A DNA stretch of 64,000 nucleotides from Pseudonocardia sp. HH130629-09. Lineage in GTDB: Bacteria; Actinomycetota; Actinomycetes; Mycobacteriales; Pseudonocardiaceae. The notes beneath the pieces were generated by a model. The model had not been told where the DNA came from. It searched no databases and was given only the letters and a program-made list of their open reading frames with translations. This document shows, in pieces, positions 43,558 to 53,136 of this stretch; position 1 is the stretch's first letter, and each line of letters begins with the position of its first letter. The stretch covers positions 3,906,001 to 3,970,000 of the forward strand of contig NZ_CP011868.1 of NCBI RefSeq assembly GCF_001294645.1, written 5' to 3'. The position numbers were made by a program, and so were the translations under genes.

Positions 43558-44389
43558 ATGCGCCTGGCGACCCTGCGCCGCGCGGACACCACCGTCGCCG
43601 CCGTCGCCGCCGACGGGCGGTGGGTGCCGCTGGGGTACCGCGACGTCGGTGCGCTGCTGGCCGACCCGGACGGCCCCGGCCGGGCCCGCGCCGTCGCCGC
43701 ACCGGGTGCGGCCCCCGGGGTGAGGACCTCGCCGCGGTCGTCCCGCACCCGGCGAAGGTCGTGTGCTGCGGGCACAACTACGCGGGACACATCCTCGAGA
43801 TGGGCCGCGAGCTGCCCGCCCACCCGACACCCTCACCGGGCCCGCGGACACCGTGACGGTGCCGGACTGGGCCGAGGGGCTGGACTGGGAGGCCGAGCTC
43901 GCCGTCGTCGTCGGGGCACCGCTGCACCGCGCGGACCGCCACGAGGCGACCGCCGCGATCGCCGGGTACACCGCCGCGAACGACCTGTCGGTCCGCTCCT
44001 GGCAGCGCCACACCGGGCAGTGGCTGCCGGGCAAGGCGTTCGACGCCACCACCCCGCTCGGCCCGGTGCTGGTCACCCCCGACGAGCTGGACCCGGCCGC
44101 CGGTCTCGCGCTGACCTGCCGGGTCGACGGCGAGCTCGTGCAGTCCGGCGACACCGCGGACCTGGTGTTCGACGCGCCCGCGCTGCTCGCCTACGTCTCC
44201 GCCTTCACCCGGCTGTCCCCCGGCGACGTCGTGCTCACCGGCACCCCCGCCGGGGTGGGCGCCGGGACGACCCCGCCCCGCGCCCTGGCCGACGGCGACG
44301 TCGTCGAGGTCGAGCTGGCGGGCGTCGGCGTCCTGACCACCCCGATCCGCATCGAGAAGACCGGCACCGAGCACAGGGAGTGCGCATGA
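43558..44389 (+). pseudogene. Fumarylacetoacetate hydrolase-family gene with frameshift and deletion
   Basis: Starts at ATG with AGGAGG upstream ([17 protein letters not shown]). The frame breaks at the G run 43717-43720, where one G appears missing; the next frame gives [29 protein letters not shown] second break near 43830 deletes about 22 bp that should encode a LFAKF-like loop, apparently between two GACAC repeats. The last frame is complete (WEAELAVVVGAPL, YTAANDLSVRSWQ, GDVVLTGTPAGVG). FAH enzymes cleave C-C bonds late in aromatic breakdown. As read it is inactive. Confidence 0.85.
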
Positions 44390-44841
44390 GTGAGCAGAGC
44401 AAGGACGCCACCGAGCTGGCCTGGTCGGCCGCCCCCGTCGTGACCCGCGCCGGGTCCGAGGACACCGGCACCGGCCAGTCCGGTGGCTGCGTCCGTGTCT
44501 CCGGCGTGTCGCCGCAGCACACCCCGGCCACCCGGATCTGGTTCGGCCGGGTCTCCAACGAGCCGGGCTACCGCTCGCTGCCGCACCACCACGGCGAGGC
44601 CGAGACCGGCGGCTACGTGCTGAAGGGCACCGGCCGCATCTGGTACGGCGAGAACTACGAGCAGTGGATCGAGATGACCGAGGGCGACTTCGTGTTCGTC
44701 CCGCCGTTGATGCCGCACGTCGAGGGCAACATGTCGACCACCGAGGAACTGGTGTGGCTGACCTGCCGGACGCCGGACAACATCGTCGTCAACCTCCCCG
44801 AGGTCGACGACGCGAGCCTCGAGGGATACCGCCGCGCATGA
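44386..44841 (+). CDS. Cupin-domain protein
   Basis: 151 residues; ATG overlaps the FAH stop (ATGA). Cupin motif 1 is PHHHGEAETGGYVLKG (metal ligands His, His, Glu) and motif 2 is PPLMPHVEGN. It is a single-cupin protein, too short for gentisate dioxygenase. It may be a metal-dependent isomerase, dioxygenase or stabilising factor in the same aromatic pathway. The precise role is not readable from sequence. Confidence 0.85.
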   Translation: MSEQSKDATELAWSAAPVVTRAGSEDTGTGQSGGCVRVSGVSPQHTPATRIWFGRVSNEPGYRSLPHHHGEAETGGYVLKGTGRIWYGENYEQWIEMTEGDFVFVPPLMPHVEGNMSTTEELVWLTCRTPDNIVVNLPEVDDASLEGYRRA

Positions 44842-45728
44842 GCACCGAGCACACCACCCCCATGCCCGCGGACACCGAGCGGTCGGTCGCCCCGCTGCTC
44901 GCCGCCCTGGACCTGCAGAAGGACGGCGACGACGCGTTCCTCGCCCGCCACCAGGTCATCCCGTCGGGCCGCGCCTACGGCGGCGAGCTCGTCGCACAGG
45001 CCGAGCGGGCCATGACCCTCACCGTCGGCGAGGACCGCCGCGTCGCGAACCTGCACGGCTACTTCCTGCGCGCCGGCGACGTGCACACGCAGACCCGCTG
45101 GGAGGTCGAGCGCGTCCGCGACGGCCGCGGCTTCTCCCACCGCGCGGTGCGCGGCCTGCAGGGCGGCAAGGAGATCTTCCGGGCGATGGCCCAGTTCGCG
45201 GTGCCCACCGCGGGCGCCGTCGAGCACTCCGACACGCTGCCGCCCGAGGCGGGTGACCCGAGCGAGCTGCCGAGCACCGCCGACGTGCTCGTCGGCGCGG
45301 ACACCCGCGACGCCGAGTACTGGCGCTTCCACCGCGGCTTCGACATCCGGCACTCCCCCTCGGCGCTCTACACCGACGCCGGCGGCGAGCGCGTCGCCCG
45401 GCAGACCGTGTGGCTGAAGGCCTGGGAACGGCTGCCCGACGACCCGGCGATCCACCGCAGCGCCCTGGCCTACGTCTGCGACTACACCCTGCTCGAGCCG
45501 ATCCTGCGTCGCCACGGCTCGGCCTGGGCCGACGACGGCGTCGTCACCGCCAGCCTCGACCACGCCATGTGGTGGCACCACGACGGCCGCATGGACTCCT
45601 GGGTCGCGCTGGTCCAGACCTCCCCGGTCGCCACCCGCGGCACCGGACTCGGCACCGCCCGCCTCTACTCCGCCGACGGCCGGCTGCTGGCCTCGGTCGT
45701 CCAGGAAGGACTGGTGAGTCTCCCGTGA
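44838..45728 (+). CDS. Acyl-CoA thioesterase II (TesB-type double hotdog)
   Basis: 296 residues, ATG overlapping the cupin stop. Two hotdog halves are visible: GRAYGGELVAQAERAM with LHGYFLRAGDVHTQTRWEVERVRDGRGFSHRAV, and LDHAMWWHHDGRMDSWVAL near the end. TesB enzymes hydrolyse acyl-CoA. In CoA-dependent salicylate pathways a thioesterase releases gentisate from gentisyl-CoA; here it directly precedes the aryl-CoA hydroxylase, fitting that kind of role. Confidence 0.9.
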   Translation: MSTEHTTPMPADTERSVAPLLAALDLQKDGDDAFLARHQVIPSGRAYGGELVAQAERAMTLTVGEDRRVANLHGYFLRAGDVHTQTRWEVERVRDGRGFSHRAVRGLQGGKEIFRAMAQFAVPTAGAVEHSDTLPPEAGDPSELPSTADVLVGADTRDAEYWRFHRGFDIRHSPSALYTDAGGERVARQTVWLKAWERLPDDPAIHRSALAYVCDYTLLEPILRRHGSAWADDGVVTASLDHAMWWHHDGRMDSWVALVQTSPVATRGTGLGTARLYSADGRLLASVVQEGLVSLP

Positions 45729-48022
45729 GCTCTCCCGCCCAGAAGATCGTCTCCGTCGGTGGCGGCCCCGGTGGGCTGTTCTCGGCGATTCTGCTCAAGA
45801 AGTCCGACGCGTCACGCGAGGTCGTGGTCTACGAGCGCAACCGCGCCGACGACACCTTCGGCTTCGGCGTCGTCTTCTCCGAGGAGACGCTGGACAACAT
45901 CCGCGCCGCCGACCCGGAGTCGCTCGACCTCATCGCCGCGGAGTTCCGGCACTGGTCGGCGATCGACGTCGACGTCCTCGGGGTCCGCGAGCGCAGCGAC
46001 GGGCACGCCTTCGCCGCGCTGGAGCGCAAGCGGCTGCTCGGCATCCTCGGCGAGCGGGCCGCGGAGCTCGGGGTCGACCTGCGCTTCTCCACCGAGGCGC
46101 CGGACCTGGACACCCTCCGCCGCGACCACGACCTGGTCATCGCCGCCGACGGCGTGAACTCCCGCATCCGCGAGGCGCTGGCCGAGGAGTTCCGGCCCAC
46201 CCTGGACCGGCGGACCGCCCAGTACGTCTGGTTCGCCACCACCCGGCCGTTCGACTGCTTCACCTTCCAGTTCGTCGAGACCAGGTTCGGACTGTTCTGG
46301 GCGCACATCTACCCGTTCGACGGCGAGCGCTCCACCTTCATCGTCGAGACCGACTCAGACACCTGGGCGCGGGCCGGGCTCGCGGAGTTCGCCGCCGCCG
46401 AGCGCAGGCCCGGCGAGAACGACGGGCGCTCCCTGCGCTTCTGCGAGGAGGTCTTCGCCGACCTGCTCGACGGCCACGGCCTGATCGGCAACAACTCCGG
46501 CTGGCTGTCCTTCGGCGTGCTGCGCAGCGGGTCCTGGCGCGCCGGGAACGTGGCGCTCGTCGGCGACGCCGCGCACACCGCGCACTTCTCCATCGGCTCG
46601 GGCACCAAGCTCGCGCTGGAGGACGCGATCGGTCTGGTCGGCGCGGTGGACCGGGAACCGACCGTCGAGGCCGCGCTCAAGGCCTACCAGGAGGACCGCA
46701 AGCCGGTCGTCGAGTCGCTGCAGCGCTCCGCGCAGACCAGCCTGGAGTGGTTCGAGGGCGTGCGCCGCTACCGTGGCCTGGCTCCCGAGCAGTTCGTGTT
46801 CCAGCTGCTCACCCGCTCGCAGCGGGTCACCTACGACAACCTCAAGCTGCGCGACGCCGGCTACGTCGGCCGGGTCGACGCCTGGCTCGCCGACCGCACC
46901 CGCGAGCTGGGCTGCGACGTCGAGACCGGCACCCCGCCGATGTTCCACCCCTACCGGCTGCGCGGCATGACCCTGGCGAACCGGATCGTCGTCTCGCCGA
47001 TGGCCCAGTACTCCGCCGTGGACGGCGTGCCGACCGACTGGCACCTCGTGCACCTCGGCGGGCGGGCGCAGGGCGGCGCCGGGCTGGTCATGACGGAGAT
47101 GATCTGCACCTCCGCCGACGGCCGGATCACCCCCGGCTGCCCCGGCCTGTACACCGACGACCAGCGGGACGCCTGGGCCCGCGTCGTGCGCTTCGTGCAC
47201 GAGAACACCGGCGCGAAGATCGCCGCCCAGATCGGCCACGCCGGGCGCAAGGGCTCGACGAAGGTCATGTGGGAGGGCATCGACGAGCCCCTCCCCGACG
47301 GCAACTGGGAGATCCTGGCGCCGTCGCCGGTGCGCTACCGGCCCGACAGCCAGGTCCCGCGCGAGGCGACCGAGGCCGACCTCGACCGGGTCGTCGCCGA
47401 CCACGTCGCCGCGGCACGCCGCGCCGCCGACGCCGCGTTCGACATGATCGAGCTGCACTTCGCGCACGGGTACCTGGTGTCGAGCTTCCTGTCCCCGGTG
47501 TCGAACCGGCGGACCGACTCCTACGGCGGCAGCCTGGCGAACCGGGCCCGCCTGGGCCTGCGGATCCTCGACGCCGTGCGCGAGGTGTGGCCGGTCGACC
47601 GGCCGATCAGCGTCCGGATCAGCGCCACCGACTGGGTCGAGGGCGGTTTCGACGGCGACGACGCGGTGGCCCTGGCCCCGATGCTGCACGCGCACGGCGC
47701 GGACATCGTCGACGTCTCGACCGGCCAGACCAGCACCGAGGCGAGGCCGAGGTACGGGCGGCTCTACCAGACGCCGTTCGCCGACCGGATCCGGCAGGAG
47801 ACCGGCGTCCCGACGATCACCGTCGGCGCGGTGTCCAGCGTCGAGGACGCGAACACGATCATCGCGTCCGGCCGGGCGGACCTGTGTGCCATCGCCCGTC
47901 CGCACCTGGTGGACCCGTACTGGACGCTGAACGCGGCCCTGGACCAGGACTTCCGCGGGCACGCGATCCCGAAGCAGTACCGGTCGGGGCTCTCGGCACG
48001 GCGCCGCGCACAGGAGCCGTGA
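45725..48022 (+). CDS. Aryl-CoA monooxygenase / old-yellow-enzyme fusion (salicylyl-CoA 5-hydroxylase or 2-aminobenzoyl-CoA monooxygenase/reductase type)
   Basis: 765 residues. Residues 1-390 are a group A flavin monooxygenase (VSVGGGPGGLFSAI, LVIAADGVNSRIRE, NVALVGDAAHTAHFSIGSGTKLALEDA). From about 400 an OYE-like flavin reductase begins (FHPYRLRGMTLANRIVVSPMAQYSAVDG, AAQIGHAGRKGS, RISATDWVEGGFDG). This fusion is known in salicylyl-CoA 5-hydroxylase and in 2-aminobenzoyl-CoA monooxygenase/reductase, which hydroxylates and reduces the anthraniloyl-CoA ring. Tryptophan-to-anthranilate genes next door favour the latter; sequence alone cannot decide. GTG start overlaps the thioesterase stop. Confidence 0.9.
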   Translation: MSSPAQKIVSVGGGPGGLFSAILLKKSDASREVVVYERNRADDTFGFGVVFSEETLDNIRAADPESLDLIAAEFRHWSAIDVDVLGVRERSDGHAFAALERKRLLGILGERAAELGVDLRFSTEAPDLDTLRRDHDLVIAADGVNSRIREALAEEFRPTLDRRTAQYVWFATTRPFDCFTFQFVETRFGLFWAHIYPFDGERSTFIVETDSDTWARAGLAEFAAAERRPGENDGRSLRFCEEVFADLLDGHGLIGNNSGWLSFGVLRSGSWRAGNVALVGDAAHTAHFSIGSGTKLALEDAIGLVGAVDREPTVEAALKAYQEDRKPVVESLQRSAQTSLEWFEGVRRYRGLAPEQFVFQLLTRSQRVTYDNLKLRDAGYVGRVDAWLADRTRELGCDVETGTPPMFHPYRLRGMTLANRIVVSPMAQYSAVDGVPTDWHLVHLGGRAQGGAGLVMTEMICTSADGRITPGCPGLYTDDQRDAWARVVRFVHENTGAKIAAQIGHAGRKGSTKVMWEGIDEPLPDGNWEILAPSPVRYRPDSQVPREATEADLDRVVADHVAAARRAADAAFDMIELHFAHGYLVSSFLSPVSNRRTDSYGGSLANRARLGLRILDAVREVWPVDRPISVRISATDWVEGGFDGDDAVALAPMLHAHGADIVDVSTGQTSTEARPRYGRLYQTPFADRIRQETGVPTITVGAVSSVEDANTIIASGRADLCAIARPHLVDPYWTLNAALDQDFRGHAIPKQYRSGLSARRRAQEP

Positions 48023-48094
48023 GCCACACGTCCTGCCCCCTGTGGGTGACGCGCGGACGCCGACGGCCGGGCCGGGCGCGTCGGTGCTCCGGGC

Positions 48095-48943
48095 TCAGAG
48101 GGCCGTGCGGACGTCGTAGAGCTCGGGGAAGAAGGTGAGGTCCAGCGCCCGGCGCAGGAAGTCCCGGCCGCTGGACCCACCGGTTCCCCGCCGCACCCCG
48201 ATCGTCCGCTCGACGGTCTTGAGGTGGCGGAAGCGCCACAGCTGGAAGTTCTCCTCGACGTCGACGAGCTCCTCGCAGGTCTCGTACAGGTCCCAGTGGG
48301 TCCGCGGGTCGGCGTAGACCGCCGCGAACACCGGCACGAGGTCCTCGCGCCGGGTGTGGGCGACGGTGACGTCGCGGTCGAGCAGGTCCGGCGGGACGGC
48401 GAAGCCGCGGCGGGCGAGCAGCCGCAGGAACTCGTCGTAGAGGCTGGGCCGGTGCAGCGCCGCCTCCAGCAGCGCGTGCGCGGCCGGGTCCTCGCCGAAC
48501 AGCTCCAGCATGGCGGCGTTCTTGTTGCCGAGCAGGAACTCCACCGCCCGGTACTGGTAGCTCTGGAACCCCGACGACGTGCCGAGGGCGCCGCGGAACT
48601 GCCCGTACTCCGACGGCGTCAGCGTGGCCAGCACCGACCACTGCTCGATCAGCGTGCGCTGGACGTGCTTCACCCGGGCCAGGCGTTTGAGTGCGCGGGC
48701 CAGCTCGTCGGCGGCCATGTCGTCGGCGGCAGTGCCCAGCTCGTGCAGGACCAGCTTCAGCCACAGCTCGGAGGTCTGGTGCTGCACGATGAACAGCAGC
48801 TCGTCGTGGTGCTCGGGCCGGCTGAGCGGGTGCTGGGCCCCGAGGATCCGGTCCAGGTCGAGGTAGCGGCCGTAGGACAGGTTCTCCCGGAAGTCGCGCA
48901 CGACGCCGTCCTCGACCACACGCGTGTTGTCCTCCGGGCTCAT
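48095..48943 (-). CDS. kynA: Tryptophan 2,3-dioxygenase
   Basis: 282 residues from ATG with GAGGAGGTC upstream. Family hallmarks: LLFIVQHQTSELWLKLVLHEL (substrate-contact His55), SSGFQSYQYRAVEFLLGNK, and ENFQLWRFRHLKTVERTIG with RRGTGGSSG, which includes the proximal haem His. It opens the indole ring of L-tryptophan to N-formylkynurenine. The start overlaps the kynureninase stop (ATGA), forming a two-gene operon. Confidence 0.95.
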   Translation of the reverse strand: MSPEDNTRVVEDGVVRDFRENLSYGRYLDLDRILGAQHPLSRPEHHDELLFIVQHQTSELWLKLVLHELGTAADDMAADELARALKRLARVKHVQRTLIEQWSVLATLTPSEYGQFRGALGTSSGFQSYQYRAVEFLLGNKNAAMLELFGEDPAAHALLEAALHRPSLYDEFLRLLARRGFAVPPDLLDRDVTVAHTRREDLVPVFAAVYADPRTHWDLYETCEELVDVEENFQLWRFRHLKTVERTIGVRRGTGGSSGRDFLRRALDLTFFPELYDVRTAL

Positions 48944-50178
48944 CGCGCGACCTCCTCGGCCAGCGCGGTCATGCCCGCCGCGACCTCGCCGAACGACGTC
49001 GACAGCGGTGCGAGCCCGATCCGGATGCCGTCCGGGGCGCGGAAGTCGCCGATCACGCCGCGCTCCCACAGCCGGGCGTTGACCTCGGCGAAGTCGGACC
49101 GGCGCAGCGTGACGTGCCCGCCGCGGCGGTCGGGGTCGCGCGGTGAGGCGACCTGCACGCCGTGCCGGGCGAGCAGGGTGTCGGCCAGGTCGAGGGCGAA
49201 CGCCGTCAGCCGCAGCGACTTCGCCCGGACCGCGTCGATCCCGGTCTCGGCGAGCAGCTCCACGCCGCACTCCAGCGGCACCGAGGCCAGCACCGGCGGG
49301 GTGCCGGACAGCAGCGCCCGTACGTCGGGCGCCGGCTCGTGGCCGGGGCCCATCGCGAACGGGGCGCGGTGGCCGAACCAGCCGATGATCGGCTGGCGCA
49401 GCGCGCCGGTGTGCCGGGCGGCGAGGTAGCCGAACGCGGGCGCGCCCGGCCCGCCGTTCAGGTACTTGTAGCCGCAGCCGACCGCGAGGTCGGCGCCCCA
49501 GGCGTCGAGCTCGACCGGGACCGAGCCGACCGAGTGCGACAGGTCCCAGAGCACCAGGGCGCCGGCGTCGTGCGCGACCCGGGTGATCGCGGGGCCGTCG
49601 GCGAGGAACCCGGACCTGTAGGCGACGTGGGACAGCAGCACCAGCGCGGTGCGCGGCCCGACGGCCGCCGCGACCTGCTCAGGGGTCACCCCGGCGGCCG
49701 GGTCGGACTCGATCCAGCGCAGCGACGCGCCGCGCTCGGCGGCGATGCCCTCGACCACGTAGCGGTCGGTCGGGAAGTTGTCGGTGTCGACGACGATCTC
49801 GTCCCGGCCGTGCGCCGCACGCTCGTCGAGGGCGGCACGGGCCAGCTTGTAGAGCAGCACCGTGGTGGAGTCGGCGACGACGACCTGCCCCGGCCCCGCC
49901 CCCAGCGCGGCGGCGCCGATCCGGTCGCCGAGGGTGCGCGGGCGGTCGATCCAGCCCTCGTCCCAGCCGCGGATCAGCCGGGTACCCCAGTCCGCGCGGA
50001 CGAAGCGCTCCATCCGCTCGGCCGCCGCGCGCAGCGGGCGGCCGAGGGAGTTGCCGTCGAGGTAGGCGACGACGCCGTCGGCGGGCAGGAACCGCTCCCG
50101 GAGGGCGGCGAGCGGGTCCTCGGCGTCGAGGCGGGCGGCGACGGCCGCCGGGTCGGGGTGGACGGTCACGGGGCCCAT
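48940..50178 (-). CDS. kynU: Kynureninase
   Basis: 412 residues. PLP-dependent fold-type I with Lys238 in GCGYKYLNGGPGAPAF, ligands in DSTTVLLYKL and WDLSHSVGSVPVELD, and C-terminal GDFRAPDGIRIGLAPLSTSF. It splits kynurenine into anthranilate and alanine. The window lacks an obvious kynurenine monooxygenase, so the end product is probably anthranilate. The kynurenine formamidase step may be done by the cyclase-family gene at 31590. Confidence 0.95.
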   Translation of the reverse strand: MGPVTVHPDPAAVAARLDAEDPLAALRERFLPADGVVAYLDGNSLGRPLRAAAERMERFVRADWGTRLIRGWDEGWIDRPRTLGDRIGAAALGAGPGQVVVADSTTVLLYKLARAALDERAAHGRDEIVVDTDNFPTDRYVVEGIAAERGASLRWIESDPAAGVTPEQVAAAVGPRTALVLLSHVAYRSGFLADGPAITRVAHDAGALVLWDLSHSVGSVPVELDAWGADLAVGCGYKYLNGGPGAPAFGYLAARHTGALRQPIIGWFGHRAPFAMGPGHEPAPDVRALLSGTPPVLASVPLECGVELLAETGIDAVRAKSLRLTAFALDLADTLLARHGVQVASPRDPDRRGGHVTLRRSDFAEVNARLWERGVIGDFRAPDGIRIGLAPLSTSFGEVAAGMTALAEEVAR

Positions 50179-50196
50179 CCTGCCAGGTTCCGGCCC

Positions 50197-50332
50197 CTAA
50201 CCGCGCCAGCGACGCTCGTAGCGTTCCCGCGCGGCCTCGCGGGTCCCCTCGTCGGCCTTCTCGCGCACCACGGCGGCGTGGCCCACCGGGTACCCCGCCT
50301 TTGGCGACGCGGTGCTCGGCGGACTCGTACAT
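50197..50332 (-). pseudogene. Short conserved-looking gene with a one-base frameshift
   Basis: From ATG 50332 the frame reads MYESAEHRVAKGG and then derails. Removing one C from the CCCC run at 50293-50296 (plus strand) gives a 44-residue protein continuing YPVGHAAVVREKADEGTREA and ending ERYERRWRG-stop. The coherent ending right up to TAG argues that a real small gene lies here. It is a helical, charged protein with no family I can name. Damaged gene or sequence error. Confidence 0.5.
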
Positions 50333-50357
50333 GTAGGCCGGCCGTATCGTCTCCGCC

Positions 50358-50879
50358 GTGCTGATGACCGCAGGCAAGGCCGTCCTGCTCCTGGTCGACC
50401 TGCAGGAGCGCCTGGTCCCCGCGATGCACGACGGCGATCGCGTCGTCGAGCGCGCCGCCCGGCTCGCCGAGGCCGCGACCCTGCTGGAGGTCCCGGTGCT
50501 GGCCACCGAGCAGGTCCCGGAGAAGCTCGGCCCGACCGTCGAGCGGCTCGCCGGCCTGCCGCACCTGGTGATGCCCAAGACCCGCTTCGCCGCCGACGAC
50601 GGCGTGCTGTTCCCGCCCGGCCGCACCGAGATGGTCGTCGCCGGGGTGGAGGCGCACGTCTGCGTGCTGCAGACCGTGCTGGAGCTGCGCGCCGAGGACC
50701 GCCGGGTGGTGGTCGTCGCCGACGCCGTCGGGTCCCGGTTCCCGCAGGACGAGCAGCTGGCGCTGGAGCGGGCGCGCGCGGCGGGGGCGGAGGTCGTCAC
50801 CTCGGAGATGGTGCTGTTCGAGTGGCTGCGCGACGCCGCGCATCCGCGCTTCCGCGAGGTCCAGAAGCTGCTGAAGTAG
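50358..50879 (+). CDS. Isochorismatase-family cysteine hydrolase
   Basis: 173 residues. Catalytic pattern LLLVDLQERLVPAM (Asp), PKTRFAADDG (Lys) and VAGVEAHVCVLQTVLEL (Cys), the triad of the isochorismatase/YcaC-like group. GTG 50358 or ATG 50364 may start it. Members hydrolyse amides, carbamates or biuret-type substrates. It is divergent from the kynureninase operon; no further link is evident. Confidence 0.88.
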   Translation: MLMTAGKAVLLLVDLQERLVPAMHDGDRVVERAARLAEAATLLEVPVLATEQVPEKLGPTVERLAGLPHLVMPKTRFAADDGVLFPPGRTEMVVAGVEAHVCVLQTVLELRAEDRRVVVVADAVGSRFPQDEQLALERARAAGAEVVTSEMVLFEWLRDAAHPRFREVQKLLK

Positions 50880-50885
50880 GCCCGG

Positions 50886-53072
50886 TCACCCGTTGCGGGG
50901 CTGCAGGTAGGCCGGGTCCGGGTCGGGCAGCGGCACGTCGGCCCGCCCGGCGACCAGCGGGTCGACAGCGGCGAAGAACGGCGGCGCCGCGACGGTCCCG
51001 CCGAACGCGCCGTGCCCGCAGTCGCCCAGGTGCACGGGGTCGCCGGGGCAGATCTCCGACGGGTTCGGGCCGTCGGCGAACACCATCGAGGACCCCGCCA
51101 CGCCGTCGATCCCGCCGGTGGCCCCGACGAACGCGACCGACTCCGAGGAGTTCGTCGTGCCGGTCTTGCCGATCGTGGGGCGCGTCCAGCCCGCGGCCCG
51201 CGCCGCGGCCGCCGAGGTGCCGGTCACGGTGTCGCCACCGAGCCCGGCGGCCAGGGTGTGCGCGACGCCGGGGGCGACGGCCTGCTCGCAGGCGGGCCGG
51301 TTCACCGGCACCGCCGCACCGTCGCGGCCGGTCACCGACAGCACCGCGTCCGGGGCGCACCAGACGCCGTCGCTCTGGATCGTCGCAGCGACGTTCGCCT
51401 CCTCCAGTGTGGACACCGGGCCGACCCCGAGGGTGAACGACGGGAGGTCCGCGAAGAACTGCGACTGCGGCTGGGAGATCCGCGCGTCCGGCGACGAGGG
51501 GTCCGGCGTCCCGCCCGCCGCGTTCGACGCGAGGGTGTCGCGCAGCCCGAGCCGGCGCGCCATCTCCACCACCCGGGGGATCCCGGTGCGTTCCTCGAGG
51601 TCGACGAACGCGGTGTTCGGCGAGGTCGCGAGCGCGACGGGCAGCGGGATCGGGTCCGGGTAGTTCGGGGTGTCGTTGCTGACGGGGTAGCAGCTGCTCC
51701 CCGCGCCGGGGAAGCACGCCGAGGCCGGGTCGGGCAGCGTGCTGTCGTAGCCGACGGTGCCCGCCTCCAGTGCCGCGGCGGTGGTGAAGATCTTGAAGGT
51801 GGAACCGGCACCGAAGACGTTCGACGGCGCGGCGACGAGGTCGCGCGTGGTGTCGCCGGCCGCGGCGTCGGTGCCGGGCCGCCGGTTGGCGACCATGGCG
51901 AGGATCTGGTGGTCGCCGGTGGCGGCGTCGCCGCGGCCGGGCCGGATCAGCGCCAGGGTGTTGGCGACGCCGTCCTGGGTGCGCGGCACGTTCGCGTCGA
52001 CCGCCTGCTGTGCCGACGCCGTCGCGGCCGGGTCGAGGGTGGTGCGGATCGTGTAGCCGCCGGTGTCGAGCTGCTGCTCGGTGAACCCCGCCTTCTCCAG
52101 CTCGGACACCGCGTGCTCGCAGAGGAACCCGGCGCCGTCGGTGGCGCCGTAGCAGTTGTGCCCGGGGACCTGCGGCCCGCCGGGGCGCACCCCGAGCGGC
52201 GCGGTCGTGGCCTCGGCGGCCTGGGCCGGGGTGAGCGACCCGGCGTCGCGCATCGCCGCGATCACGGTGTTGCGCCGGTCGGTCGCGGCCTGCGGGTGGC
52301 GGAACGGGTCGAACAGGGTGGGGTTGTTGACCGCGCCCGCGAGCAACGCGGCCTGCGGGACCGTCAGGTGCGCGGCATCGGTGCCGAACCAGGCGCGCGC
52401 GGCGACCTCGACGCCGTAGACGTTGCCGGTGAACTCGACGGTGTTGAGGTACCCGGCGAGCACGTCCTGCTTGGACGTGCTGTGCGCCAGGCGCTGGGCG
52501 AGCACCGCCTCGCGGATCTTGCGGGTCGGGGTGTCGGCGTGGTCGGCCCGCTGGGCGGCGGGGTCGTCGCGGTCGACGACGTCGATCAGCCAGTTCTTCA
52601 CGTACTGCTGGGTGATGGTGGAGCCGCCCTGCACGGCGCCGCCCGCGGCGTCGGTGACCAGTGCGCGCAGGGTGCCGACGGGGTCCACCCCGGACTCGTC
52701 GAAGAACCGGCGGTCCTCGACGTCGACGATCGCGGCGACCATCGACGGGGAGATCCGGTCGTAGGGGACGGGGATCCGGTACTGCTCGTCGAGGTACGCG
52801 ATCGGGGTGCCGTCGCGGTCGGTGAGGACCGTCGCCGCGGGCAGCGCCGCCGCGTTCGGCAGGTCGCCGGTCGTCCCCGGCGGCACGACCGAGGCGACGG
52901 CGGCGACGCCGGCCGCGGCGGGTGCCGCGCACCCGGCGAGGACGAGCCCGCCGGCCAGGATCCCGATCCCGAGCCGCCGCAGCACCGACGGGTCCGGGCG
53001 GCGCCACCGTCGCCCGGTGCGGGTCTCCCGGAGACGGTCGTTCCAGTGCTGTGCGATCAGGCGTTCCCCCAC
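50886..53072 (-). CDS. Class A penicillin-binding protein (PBP1-type)
   Basis: About 728 residues from GTG 53072 (TTG 53093 also possible). A hydrophobic segment with Cys (GILAGGLVLAGC, lipobox-like) follows a basic N-terminus. Glycosyltransferase motifs: EDRRFFDESGVDP and GGSTITQQYVKNWL. Transpeptidase motifs: GSTFKIFT (active Ser-x-x-Lys), SPNT and KTGTT. It polymerises and cross-links peptidoglycan at the outer face of the membrane. The lipobox would be atypical for a PBP, so it may simply be the signal anchor. Confidence 0.92.
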   Translation of the reverse strand: MGERLIAQHWNDRLRETRTGRRWRRPDPSVLRRLGIGILAGGLVLAGCAAPAAAGVAAVASVVPPGTTGDLPNAAALPAATVLTDRDGTPIAYLDEQYRIPVPYDRISPSMVAAIVDVEDRRFFDESGVDPVGTLRALVTDAAGGAVQGGSTITQQYVKNWLIDVVDRDDPAAQRADHADTPTRKIREAVLAQRLAHSTSKQDVLAGYLNTVEFTGNVYGVEVAARAWFGTDAAHLTVPQAALLAGAVNNPTLFDPFRHPQAATDRRNTVIAAMRDAGSLTPAQAAEATTAPLGVRPGGPQVPGHNCYGATDGAGFLCEHAVSELEKAGFTEQQLDTGGYTIRTTLDPAATASAQQAVDANVPRTQDGVANTLALIRPGRGDAATGDHQILAMVANRRPGTDAAAGDTTRDLVAAPSNVFGAGSTFKIFTTAAALEAGTVGYDSTLPDPASACFPGAGSSCYPVSNDTPNYPDPIPLPVALATSPNTAFVDLEERTGIPRVVEMARRLGLRDTLASNAAGGTPDPSSPDARISQPQSQFFADLPSFTLGVGPVSTLEEANVAATIQSDGVWCAPDAVLSVTGRDGAAVPVNRPACEQAVAPGVAHTLAAGLGGDTVTGTSAAAARAAGWTRPTIGKTGTTNSSESVAFVGATGGIDGVAGSSMVFADGPNPSEICPGDPVHLGDCGHGAFGGTVAAPPFFAAVDPLVAGRADVPLPDPDPAYLQPRNG

Positions 53073-53136
53073 GCGGGAGATTGTGCGCCGCAACGCTCAG
53101 GGATGCCTGAGGCACGCCCGCGCGAGTCGCTGAGAG

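Noticed and set aside
44386..44841. Cupin as gentisate 1,2-dioxygenase
   Set aside because: At 151 residues with one cupin it is less than half the length of known gentisate dioxygenases.
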